Shown: piece by piece, positions 18,631-26,295 of the stretch
Layout of the letters: every line of letters starts with the position of its first letter
Position numbering within the stretch: the first letter of the stretch is position 1
Source: Synechococcales cyanobacterium GL140_1_metabinner_5_sub
GTDB taxonomy: Bacteria; Cyanobacteriota; Cyanobacteriia; Cyanobacteriales; Chamaesiphonaceae
Reading direction: 5' to 3'
Assembly (NCBI GenBank): GCA_025359065.1
Contig: JANYHM010000054.1
Span: forward strand, 1 to 48,362
DNA length: 48,362 nucleotides
Program-made: the position numbers and the translations under genes
The notes under the pieces: model-generated
Databases searched by the model: none
What the model was told of the DNA's origin: nothing
The model's input: the letters and a program-made list of their open reading frames with translations, nothing else

Positions 18631-19641
18631 TTAATTTTCCTGTGGATTACCAGGCGCAACTTCTTTTGGTGCCGATGGTAATACCTGCGGACTGCCACCA
18701 GTTCGGAGAGATTCATTCAGAGATTTTTCTTCGGAAGATAAAGCGTTGTAAGAATTCACCAGCCTGTTGTAATTGGTGATTTGTTGTTTCAGCACTTGGA
18801 TCTGACCGTTGTAAGAGTTCACCTGCTGGTTAAAACTAATCAAGCGACCATTGTACTCATCAGGATTACCAATCCGCTCTAGCTGCCGACGCTGTTGTTC
18901 GATAATACTGCCCTGTTCTTTGACATGTTGTTCTCGTCGATCGAGGTCTCCTTTCATACCTTTAAGCTGCCGATCGATCGCTTCGGCTTTGCTGACAATT
19001 TGGGCAAAAGTTTGCTCGTTTCTTTGCGCCATGGCTACCACAGTCGCTCGATCAACAAAATACTTGGCATAGTGCTGTTCTAGCTTGGGACTTAGCTTGG
19101 ATACCTCCGTCCCCAAAAAAGAGTGTAGCTCGCTGCCAACCTGATTAGGATTCCGATCGCGGTAAATTTGAATTAGTTTCTTTAACCGAGGATTATTTAA
19201 GCCATCAAAAACCCGAACTAGCTCTGCAACAATTTCTTTCTGTTCCCCATCAGATAAATGATTGTGATAAACCGCATGAAGCATTTCATGAGCCGCCGTG
19301 ACCTGCATGGTGCCAGCTAAGCGCTTATCCGTCACTTTCTGAATAAAAATGCCCTTGCTGGATACATAGCAGCCCAAAATCACTGTTTTTTCGGTGCTGT
19401 GGCTATCACAGAGTTTCAAACCGACCTTATTGGCCTCGATCGTCGGAGTGGTCAAATAAAAAGCCCGCCGTCCATCTTCGCTCATATTAGCCTGTTGAGC
19501 TAGTGCAGCCACTTCTGGTGGCGGTGTATAGCGGGCTAACTGCACGCTATCTTGAACAAATTTGCCCTGCCAACGAATTAGCAAGAGAGCAGGCACGATC
19601 GCCCACACCAGATAGCTAGCTAAACCGGACTTATATCTCAT
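18631..19641 (-). CDS. Membrane-anchored HExxH protein with coiled-coil tail (copy 1)
   Basis: A 336-aa protein with one N-terminal membrane anchor (SGLASYLVWAIVPALLLI). Its central domain contains AAHEMLHAVYH near residues 115-125, a zinc-type HExxH motif, preceded by TPTIEANKVGLKLC and GCYVSSKGIFIQKVTD. The C-terminal ~130 residues are coiled coil, rich in Q, E, K and N (IEQQRRQLERI, SFNQQVNSYNGQIQVLKQQI), with a proline-rich end. The domain is likely extracytoplasmic and a metallopeptidase-like activity is inferred; no catalysis is shown. It is a paralogue of the next gene upstream (about 60% identical over the central domain by eye), separated by 206 bp on the same strand. Confidence 0.75.
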   Translation of the reverse strand: MRYKSGLASYLVWAIVPALLLIRWQGKFVQDSVQLARYTPPPEVAALAQQANMSEDGRRAFYLTTPTIEANKVGLKLCDSHSTEKTVILGCYVSSKGIFIQKVTDKRLAGTMQVTAAHEMLHAVYHNHLSDGEQKEIVAELVRVFDGLNNPRLKKLIQIYRDRNPNQVGSELHSFLGTEVSKLSPKLEQHYAKYFVDRATVVAMAQRNEQTFAQIVSKAEAIDRQLKGMKGDLDRREQHVKEQGSIIEQQRRQLERIGNPDEYNGRLISFNQQVNSYNGQIQVLKQQITNYNRLVNSYNALSSEEKSLNESLRTGGSPQVLPSAPKEVAPGNPQEN

Positions 19642-19847
19642 TATTGACTACACCACTGGATTAATCTTGAGGTTGACCACGAAACGTATATTACAGCTTA
19701 TTTTGAAGGAATTCCCAAATTTTTACTGAATCTTATTTTTGGTCATACTCTGAAAACTCCAAGAAGAGCATAGATATTTATGAACGAGAAGATGTTGCCT
19801 GCTCATGAAGTGTTGCCCTAGGCAAATCACCCTACTATCTTCAAGTG

Positions 19848-20774
19848 CTATTTTTCGGTCTCAGATACGTTTTGCAACGAGTCATTCAAAGACGAGCCTT
19901 CAGAAGATAGGCCGTTATAAGTCCCGACTAGCTGATTGTAGTATTCTGTTTCTTCATGTAGCGCCTGAACGTGGGCACTATAAAGACGTTGTTGATCTTC
20001 TGTCGTCAGACCGGCCATAGCCATATCCCTCAGAGTTTTTTCCCGGTTATCTATTTGATTTTTTAAGACTTTTAACTGCTGGTCGATTCCTCCAGCCTTA
20101 TTTTCAATGCCAGCAAACAACTGATCCTTTTGTTGTGCCATGGCCACCAGCTTAGGTCGATCGTCAAAATACTTACCATAGTGCTGCTCTAGCTTTGGCC
20201 CCAAATCAGCCACTTCTGTCCCCAAAAAAGAATGAAGCTCGCTGTTCACATGGCTAGGATTGCGATCGCGGTAGACTTGAATCAGTCTTTTGAGACGAGG
20301 ATTATTCAGATTATCAAATACGCGCAGCAGCTCTCGATCGAGTTCAGTTCTTTCGGAGTTAGAGAGATGCTCGTGGTAGACAGCGTGCAGCATCTCGTGG
20401 GCAGCAGTGACCTGCATGGTGCCAGCTAAACGATCATCAGTGACTTTTTGAATAAAAATGCCTTTGCCCGACACATAGCAGCCCAAAGTAATGGTTTTTT
20501 CAGCATCGCTGCTGCTACAAAGCTTTAGACCAATTTTTTTGGCTTCGATCGTGGGTGTAGTCAGGTAAAAAACTTTGCGCCCTTCATCGCTCATATTTGC
20601 CTGGGTGGCCAGTTGAGAAACCCCTGAAGGGGGATTGTAATTCATCAACTGAAAGCGCTGCATTACCGGCTTACCGATACCGCATACTAATAATGAAGTT
20701 GGCAAAATTGCCCAGAGCAAATAATGGCTCAGAGAACTACCTGGAGGTGCCTCTGTCCTAGACTTGTGATTCAT
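19848..20774 (-). CDS. Membrane-anchored HExxH protein (copy 2)
   Basis: A 308-aa paralogue of the gene at 18631. It has the same layout: one N-terminal membrane segment (SHYLLWAILPTSLLVCGIG), the central domain with AAHEMLHAVYHEHLS near residues 124-138, a conserved LCSSSDAEKTITLGCYVSGKG-type block, and a C-terminal coiled coil (LKNQIDNREKTLRDM). Both copies keep the HEMLH motif and the downstream RDRNPxxVxSELHSFLGTEV block, so both are probably functional. It starts 9 bp after the stop of the SagB-type gene, which suggests co-transcription. No ribosome binding site stands out at ATG 20774. The partner or substrate is unknown. Confidence 0.75.
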   Translation of the reverse strand: MNHKSRTEAPPGSSLSHYLLWAILPTSLLVCGIGKPVMQRFQLMNYNPPSGVSQLATQANMSDEGRKVFYLTTPTIEAKKIGLKLCSSSDAEKTITLGCYVSGKGIFIQKVTDDRLAGTMQVTAAHEMLHAVYHEHLSNSERTELDRELLRVFDNLNNPRLKRLIQVYRDRNPSHVNSELHSFLGTEVADLGPKLEQHYGKYFDDRPKLVAMAQQKDQLFAGIENKAGGIDQQLKVLKNQIDNREKTLRDMAMAGLTTEDQQRLYSAHVQALHEETEYYNQLVGTYNGLSSEGSSLNDSLQNVSETEK

Positions 20775-20783
20775 GGTGAGTTG

Positions 20784-22283
20784 TTAATCTTGAGGTTGAC
20801 CTAGAGTCGTAATGTAGAGCACTGCTTCATCGGGGGGAATACCCAGGACTTCGTTGACCTGATCATCAAAAAATCCGGCAATGCCACTGACTCCTACCCC
20901 TAACCTAGTAGCTGCTAAGTTGAGGCGTTGTCCCAAGTGTCCAGCATCTAAATGCAAATAGCGGTAAACTCGATCGCCATAGCGTTCGATCGACTGCTGC
21001 AAGTTAGCGGTATGGAAAATGGTAACGGCGGCATCTCGTCCCAATTCTTGACCCAAACAGAGGTAGTGCAGTTCGCGGCGGAAATTCTTGAAGCGAATTT
21101 GGCGCAGCTCTTGGATGGCGGGCGAATAATGGTAGCAACCTTCTTCTAAGCCATCGACTCCCGAAACCGCAATAAAGGTTTGAATCAGACTCAGATCAAA
21201 GTAATCGGGGCCTTCATCCAATCCAGTATCGATATAGTTTTGGGGTTGGTAGGTAAAGTCCAACAGCGCCAGCAACTGGTCGAAACTCAAATTACCACTG
21301 GTATAGCTGCGAGTCGATCGCCGCTGCAAAATGGCATCTTCTAGTCCATCCAAAAACGAATTATTTTCCCAAGAAATTGGTGGTCCGATAGTAGAGACTT
21401 TCAAGCAAAAAGGGAAATTGTACTTATCCGCCACCGGATTAGGTTCCGGCGGTGGCAGGTATTCGCTCATGCTAGTCACTGCATGACAGTGGCTCAGCAA
21501 CTGCTGGTCAGGCAGGCCAGGAAAATCTGTCACAGTCGGGCTGGGCAGAGCCGTGGGGAAGTCCTCGGAGGCTGGTAGATGGTCTTCTAGATCGAGTAGG
21601 GGCATCACTGCGATGGTTCCCTCTCGTTCTCGATCGAGATACAGCAGCTCATCCATGGCCTGATCCTGAAATCCACCAATCAAGCAAGGCCGAAAGCCGT
21701 TGATTGAACCAGATAACTCTAGGTTGCCCAACAAATGACCGGTATCTAGACAAATTCGCCGATAGGCGCGATCTTGGTAACGCCAAGCCGATCGAAAGAA
21801 AACTGCGGTGGTGACTAAGGCTAACTCGGTTTGTTCGATCGCGGGATGCTGAAAACAAGCGGTTTGTAACCCCGGCCACACGTCACTTTCCCAAAAATGT
21901 ACCAGGGAGTGATCGCGGGGCTGATAGTTGTACAGTCCCGGTGGCAGTAAGCCTCTTCCTCGGGAAATTAAGTATAGTTCGGCTGGATATAATCCCCCAG
22001 CGGAAGGTGCTGCCCGTAAATACAGGGGCGCGACGGTGGTAGAAATTTTGGCAGTCAAGCCGTAGCTGCACAGCAAAAACAGTGACAATCTTTTCCACCA
22101 CTGGTCTGTCTGGCTCCGAGCTTCTTGTTGCAAATACAGTTTCAGGTCAAAGTTCGCCCCAATTTTATACTCTTTGTAAGGCGAAGGTTGCAAACTCCAA
22201 TCTAAGCCAGTACTCTTTTGGGCAAGGGTTTCTGGGCTGTATTTGGTGCGTTGGTGGTAGTGCTGAGTAAATGATTCAGTCAT
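20784..22283 (-). CDS. SagB/ThcOx-family oxidoreductase
   Basis: A 499-aa protein made of two nitroreductase-like halves. The first has the SagB hallmark APSAGGLYPAELYLISRG near residue 90; the second has LQRRSTRSYTSGNLSF near 320 and ends LGVGVSGIAGFFDDQVNEVLG. The family binds FMN. Some members oxidise azolines to azoles in thiazole/oxazole-modified peptides, but many cyanobacterial members have no known substrate. No YcaO cyclodehydratase or precursor peptide is visible nearby. It sits in a minus-strand run: small membrane protein, 30-bp gap, this gene, 9-bp gap, HEMLH copy 2. Confidence 0.85.
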   Translation of the reverse strand: MTESFTQHYHQRTKYSPETLAQKSTGLDWSLQPSPYKEYKIGANFDLKLYLQQEARSQTDQWWKRLSLFLLCSYGLTAKISTTVAPLYLRAAPSAGGLYPAELYLISRGRGLLPPGLYNYQPRDHSLVHFWESDVWPGLQTACFQHPAIEQTELALVTTAVFFRSAWRYQDRAYRRICLDTGHLLGNLELSGSINGFRPCLIGGFQDQAMDELLYLDREREGTIAVMPLLDLEDHLPASEDFPTALPSPTVTDFPGLPDQQLLSHCHAVTSMSEYLPPPEPNPVADKYNFPFCLKVSTIGPPISWENNSFLDGLEDAILQRRSTRSYTSGNLSFDQLLALLDFTYQPQNYIDTGLDEGPDYFDLSLIQTFIAVSGVDGLEEGCYHYSPAIQELRQIRFKNFRRELHYLCLGQELGRDAAVTIFHTANLQQSIERYGDRVYRYLHLDAGHLGQRLNLAATRLGVGVSGIAGFFDDQVNEVLGIPPDEAVLYITTLGQPQD

Positions 22284-22313
22284 AGCTGACTCGGTATTTC
22301 TTGTGATAGCTTA

Positions 22314-22871
22314 TCATTGCAGGAATTTGGGCAGTATTCCGGGGGTAGTAGCCATCCATATAGACCATGTATCTATTAACAGCAGTAAGCAGGTCATAAT
22401 CAGGAGAAAAAAGTACATCCAGGGTTGGGCTAGGGGCTTTACATCCTGAGTATCGATCGCCGTTTTCTCTTGCAGAACTGTCACTAGTCTACTGAAACCT
22501 GCGATGCGCATTGGTAACAAGTAACCTTCGTTGGATTTATTGAGTAAGTAATAGACAATTCCACCCTGGCCGGTGCTGCGCATTTTTAAGGCGGAGATCT
22601 CTGTCCAAGGCAATGACCAACTTTGGACTAAGAACGCCGGAAACCAGCGGGGGTATTCCACCCGAATCGCGGTGTCATCTACAGTAACCCTTTGACTGAG
22701 CGCTCCTTGGAGGGCAATCATACCCAATAACATTCCTGCGCTCATCCAAACCGGCGAAGCCCCACCGGTTTTTTGGGCAAGGAATGGCAAAGGCAGCAGC
22801 AAGGCCACGTAGAACAGGCTGAGGGTGCCTCGGATGATTGGTGAAATATAAAAGGTTTCGATGGCATTCAT
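22314..22871 (-). CDS. Small membrane protein, function unknown
   Basis: A 185-aa protein read from ATG 22871; an in-frame TTG at 22880 is less likely. Two N-terminal membrane segments (GTLSLFYVALLLPLPFLA, WMSAGMLLGMIALQGAL) are followed by a soluble domain of about 90 residues (VTVDDTAIRVEYPRWFPAFL, SLPWTEISALKMRSTG). That stretch has the look of the PH-like domains in small bacterial membrane proteins. A C-terminal membrane segment follows (YFFLLIMTCLLLLIDTWSIW). It is the first gene of the minus-strand run that leads into the SagB-type gene, 30 bp away. Confidence 0.7.
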   Translation of the reverse strand: MNAIETFYISPIIRGTLSLFYVALLLPLPFLAQKTGGASPVWMSAGMLLGMIALQGALSQRVTVDDTAIRVEYPRWFPAFLVQSWSLPWTEISALKMRSTGQGGIVYYLLNKSNEGYLLPMRIAGFSRLVTVLQEKTAIDTQDVKPLAQPWMYFFLLIMTCLLLLIDTWSIWMATTPGILPKFLQ

Positions 22872-23211
22872 GCAGGGCAAAGTTGGGAGGTGCTAGCTAG
22901 TTTAACTAATGCTTAAACTCCAGACAACCTGCCTTGGTAGTTAAATTACTCGAAAGCCATAGTTGTAGTCTTCTTCAACTACAAACTTTTGATTCTTGTA
23001 AATTTTTGATTCTTAGAAGTGAAGTCTCTAATCCCAGCTCAATTAACGTGGGGAAAAACAGATTTTTTGACGATCGGCTGCGGGATTAATCGCGCAAAAA
23101 GACCATCAGCCGCTAAAATTGCACTGGATACTAATCAGTTACTAACTGGTACCGGTAACAAATCGATTTTACAGGTCACATTTTCTACAAATTATATTGG
23201 AGGACAACACC
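22872..23211. other. 340-bp divergent intergenic region
   Basis: Spacer between the minus-strand membrane protein and the plus-strand phosphatase. It holds short direct repeats of TTTTGATTCTT near 22985-23013 and a weak TAGTTG/CAACTA hairpin near 22960. GGAGG at 23199-23203 is the ribosome binding site of the phosphatase gene. No coding frame, RNA gene or clear promoter was identified. Confidence 0.4.
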
Positions 23212-24531
23212 TTGGGTACTCGCGTCATCATTCTGCGTCACGGACAGAGCAGTTATAACAGTCAAGGCCGTGTCCAAGGTCGCTGCAATGAATCGGCTCT
23301 CACCGAAAAAGGCATCGCTGATGCGATTACCACTGGCCAAGCTCTCAATGGCATCAAGCTGGCTGCGGTTTACTGTAGCCCCTTACAGCGTGCTCATCTC
23401 ACTGCTCAAAACGTCGTTGCTCAAGTTGCTGGAGCACCTACGCCCATTACTGACGATCGACTACAAGAAGTAGACCTGCCATCCTGGGAAAAAATGCTAT
23501 TCACTGAAGTAGCAGCGCAGTTCCCAGCAGAATATAAAACCTGGCATGAGCGCCCCCATGAGCTGGTATTTACTGTAAACGGTCAAGAGCATCGCCCAAT
23601 TCCGGCTCTCTATGCTCAAGCCCAAGGTTTTTGGCAGGATATCTTGTCCAAGCATGATGGCCAGACTATTTTGATTGTGGCTCACAATGGCATTAACCGT
23701 GCCCTGATTAGCACTGCGACTGGTATACCCCAGCACTACTATCAATCTATTCAGCAGTCTAATTGTGCGGTGTCTGTGCTGAATTTTGCCGATGGTCAGG
23801 TGCAAATGGAGTCTTTGAATCAGGTTGCCCACATGGGTAAACCTCTGCCAGAAGTGAAAGCAACAGCCAAAGGCCCCAGGTTCTTGATTGTGCGCCATGG
23901 TGAAACCGATTGGAACCGAGCTGGTCGGTTTCAGGGACAAATTGATGTGCCCTTAAATGATCATGGTCGATCGCAGGCTGCTAATGCCCAAGAATTTTTA
24001 AAAGAAGTGCCGATCGATTTTGCTTTTACTAGCCACTTACTGCGCCCCAAAGAAACTGCTCAGATTATTTTAGAGGTTCATCCAGGGGTAACTTTGCAGA
24101 CTAATGAAGACCTCCAAGAAATTAGTCACGGTTTGTGGGAAGGTAAGCTAGAAGCCGAAATTGCGGTGGACTATGCTCAAGAGCTGGTAGATTGGCGAAC
24201 TAAGCCAGAAACTGTGCAAATGCCAGGAGGCGAAAACCTTCAAGATGTATGGGATCGAGCTGGTCAGGCTTGGCAAGATATACTTAATAAAGTAGGAGAT
24301 GTAGATCAAACAGGGATTGTGGTTGCTCATGATGCCACTAATAAGGTGTTGCTCTGTCAACTGATGGGACTACAAATGACTGATTTTTGGAAGGTGAAGC
24401 AGGGTAATGGTGCGGTAACAGTAGTGAGTTATCCCAATGGAATTAAAGAATTGCCGGTGATTCAATCGCTAAATTTGACCAGCCATTTGTCTGGGGGGAT
24501 TTTAGACCAAACTGCTGCGGGTGCTTTGTAG
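23212..24531 (+). CDS. Two-domain histidine phosphatase (phosphoglycerate mutase-like)
   Basis: A 439-aa protein with two histidine-phosphatase domains. The first opens with VIILRHGQSSYNSQGR and has VAHNGINRALI; the second, near residue 228, opens with FLIVRHGETDWNRAGRFQGQ and has VAHDATNKVLL. Both RHG catalytic motifs are kept. Proteins of this double-domain type are common in cyanobacteria; some act as cofactor-independent phosphoserine phosphatases and others are annotated phosphoglycerate mutase, so the substrate is uncertain. The start is TTG 23212, because GGAGG lies 8 nt upstream and homologues start at this point; the TTG at 23197 overlaps that site. The dihydroorotase-like gene follows after 17 bp, probably in the same operon. 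Confidence 0.85.
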   Translation: MGTRVIILRHGQSSYNSQGRVQGRCNESALTEKGIADAITTGQALNGIKLAAVYCSPLQRAHLTAQNVVAQVAGAPTPITDDRLQEVDLPSWEKMLFTEVAAQFPAEYKTWHERPHELVFTVNGQEHRPIPALYAQAQGFWQDILSKHDGQTILIVAHNGINRALISTATGIPQHYYQSIQQSNCAVSVLNFADGQVQMESLNQVAHMGKPLPEVKATAKGPRFLIVRHGETDWNRAGRFQGQIDVPLNDHGRSQAANAQEFLKEVPIDFAFTSHLLRPKETAQIILEVHPGVTLQTNEDLQEISHGLWEGKLEAEIAVDYAQELVDWRTKPETVQMPGGENLQDVWDRAGQAWQDILNKVGDVDQTGIVVAHDATNKVLLCQLMGLQMTDFWKVKQGNGAVTVVSYPNGIKELPVIQSLNLTSHLSGGILDQTAAGAL

Positions 24532-24548
24532 TTATAAAATAAATAGTT

Positions 24549-25802
24549 ATGAATCAGATTCTCTTTCGCCAAGTTCGCTATCTAGATCCAGTCAATGGAA
24601 TTGATCGAGTTACTGATGCTTTAGTTACTAATGGCATACTGACCAAACTCCAAGATGATCTGCAAGATTGTCCGGTGGAGGCTACTGAACAAGATGGTCA
24701 TGGTAAAATCTTGGCTCCTGGATTAGTGGATTTGTATAGTCATAGTGGTGAGCCGGGGCGGGAGGCAGAAGAAACGATGTTATCTTTGCTGTCGGCGGCG
24801 GCAGCGGGGGGCTTTGTGCGTCTGAATATTTTGCCAAATACGCTACCAGTAATTGATAACTCGGCGGTCGTCGCTAAAATTCAATCTTTATATCAAGCAG
24901 CAAAGACGCAGTTGGCTTATGCTCCAGCTTTAGCAGTTTGGGGCGCTCTGACTCATGGAGTAGAGGGTGAGAGCATGAGCGATCTGCAAGATCTGGCGGG
25001 GAGCGGCATTGTGGGGTTTGCCGACGGCAGGCCGATCGATAATTTGCAGTTGGTGCAAAGGCTATTGGAGTATTTGCAGCCCTCTCAAAAACCCGTTATG
25101 CTGTGGCCACTCGATCGCAAGTTAGCTAGCGGCGGCGTAGCCCGTATGGGTTCAGCGGCTTTGCGGTTGGGCTTGGTGGGAAACCCGGTGTGTAGTGAAA
25201 CTGCGGCGCTCAGTCCAATTTTGGAGATTGTGGCAGAGTTGATGGTGCCGGTGCATATTATGCGGCTCTCTACGGCGCGGGGGGTAGAGCTGGTGGCCGC
25301 AGCGCAGCAGCGGGGCTTACCGGTGACAGCCAGTGTGACTTGGCTACATTTGTTGGGCAGCACAGCAATTTTAGATAGCTACGATACTAGCTGGCGTTTG
25401 GATCCGCCCTTGGGTAATGAGGTCGATCGGTTGGCTTTGGTAGCCGGGGTGAAAGCTGGGGTGATTGGGGCGATCGCGGTGGATCATTCTGCTCATAGCT
25501 ATGAGGATAAAAAAGTAGGGTTTGGCGAGGCTCCGGCGGGTGCGATCGGGTTGGAGTTGGCTTTGCCAGTGCTGTGGGAAAAATTGGTGGTGCCAGGACA
25601 TTTGACTGCACTAGAACTTTGGCGAGGTTTGAATTGTGGCCCAGCGATATGTTGTAGATCTGAGGTGCCGCAAGAGCTGGTATTGTTCGATCCGATGGTG
25701 AAGTGGGTGGCTAATAGCCAAAATTTACGGTCTAAATCTGCCAACACTCCCTGGTTTGATAAAATAATTTTGGGAAAAGTAGAAATTTTAGCTGTCAATT
25801 GA
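24549..25802 (+). CDS. Dihydroorotase-like protein lacking several metal ligands
   Basis: A 417-aa amidohydrolase-fold protein of the class I dihydroorotase family (pyrimidine synthesis). Recognised blocks are APGLVDLYSHSGEPGREAEE, LNILPNTLPVIDN, GIVGFADGRPIDN, VPVHIMRLSTARGVEL and GAIAVDHSAHSYEDK. Several active-site positions are changed. The DxHxH motif reads DLYSH; the block normally reading HAED reads WPLD; the second His of the HxxHxS block is Arg. The IAxDHxxH motif and the GFxDGRP aspartate remain. It may therefore be a non-catalytic dihydroorotase, like the structural partners of some aspartate transcarbamoylases, or a divergent cyanobacterial enzyme. It is probably co-transcribed with the phosphatase upstream. 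Confidence 0.75.
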   Translation: MNQILFRQVRYLDPVNGIDRVTDALVTNGILTKLQDDLQDCPVEATEQDGHGKILAPGLVDLYSHSGEPGREAEETMLSLLSAAAAGGFVRLNILPNTLPVIDNSAVVAKIQSLYQAAKTQLAYAPALAVWGALTHGVEGESMSDLQDLAGSGIVGFADGRPIDNLQLVQRLLEYLQPSQKPVMLWPLDRKLASGGVARMGSAALRLGLVGNPVCSETAALSPILEIVAELMVPVHIMRLSTARGVELVAAAQQRGLPVTASVTWLHLLGSTAILDSYDTSWRLDPPLGNEVDRLALVAGVKAGVIGAIAVDHSAHSYEDKKVGFGEAPAGAIGLELALPVLWEKLVVPGHLTALELWRGLNCGPAICCRSEVPQELVLFDPMVKWVANSQNLRSKSANTPWFDKIILGKVEILAVN

Positions 25803-25882
25803 TCGGTTCACCTTGTTCTTTTGGAATATTAGGTTGATGATGCTAAATGATCTTGTAGGCATTGCCTAACCTAATTTTATGG

Positions 25883-25891
25883 CTCTGAATC
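25883..25891 (+). repeat. Left target-site duplication CTCTGAATC
   Basis: Nine bases immediately outside the left terminal inverted repeat, identical to 30498-30506 immediately outside the right one. Confidence 0.75.
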
Positions 25892-25919
25892 CAACAATTC
25901 CAAATTCAAAAATTTTGTG
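25892..25919 (-). repeat. Left terminal inverted repeat
   Basis: Begins CAACAATTCCAAATTC on the plus strand. Its complement differs from 30470-30497 at only two of 28 positions. The outer 14 bases of the core (25895-25908) are also complemented exactly by 25997-26010. Confidence 0.8.
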
Positions 25920-25996
25920 CTTTGAAAGGTCGAGCATTCGTGCTGATAAATCTTTTCTAAGAGGTGTCTGATGGTTGGAATGACCTAAATTGCTTC

Positions 25997-26012
25997 TGAA
26001 TTTGGAATTGCT
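25997..26012 (+). repeat. Internal copy of the right-end repeat core
   Basis: TGAATTTGGAATTGCT, identical to 30481-30496 in the right terminal repeat and complementary to the left one. Together with the left end it outlines a MITE-like block of about 120 bp (25892-26013), but no copy of CTCTGAATC follows it. Confidence 0.7.
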
Positions 26013-26295
26013 AGTTGATACTAAGTAGGCGTGCCTAATTAAACTCAAGATAGTTTTGGTCTAGACAAGGATTTCAGATTGATCCGTCTTACATTTAATT
26101 GAGCGTTGCTACTTAGCGAAAGCTTATTGTTTCTGGAGTTAAGCCGCTACCAATATCGTGAATTGGGGAAGAAAGTTTGGGTACCTTGATGATATGGGTT
26201 TTCTAACCTTAAGTTCTGATTCACTAGAAACTTCTTCAGGCAATCGTTACGAAGATTATGCGGTTGGCTTCAAACGGCACTCTACAGAAATTATT

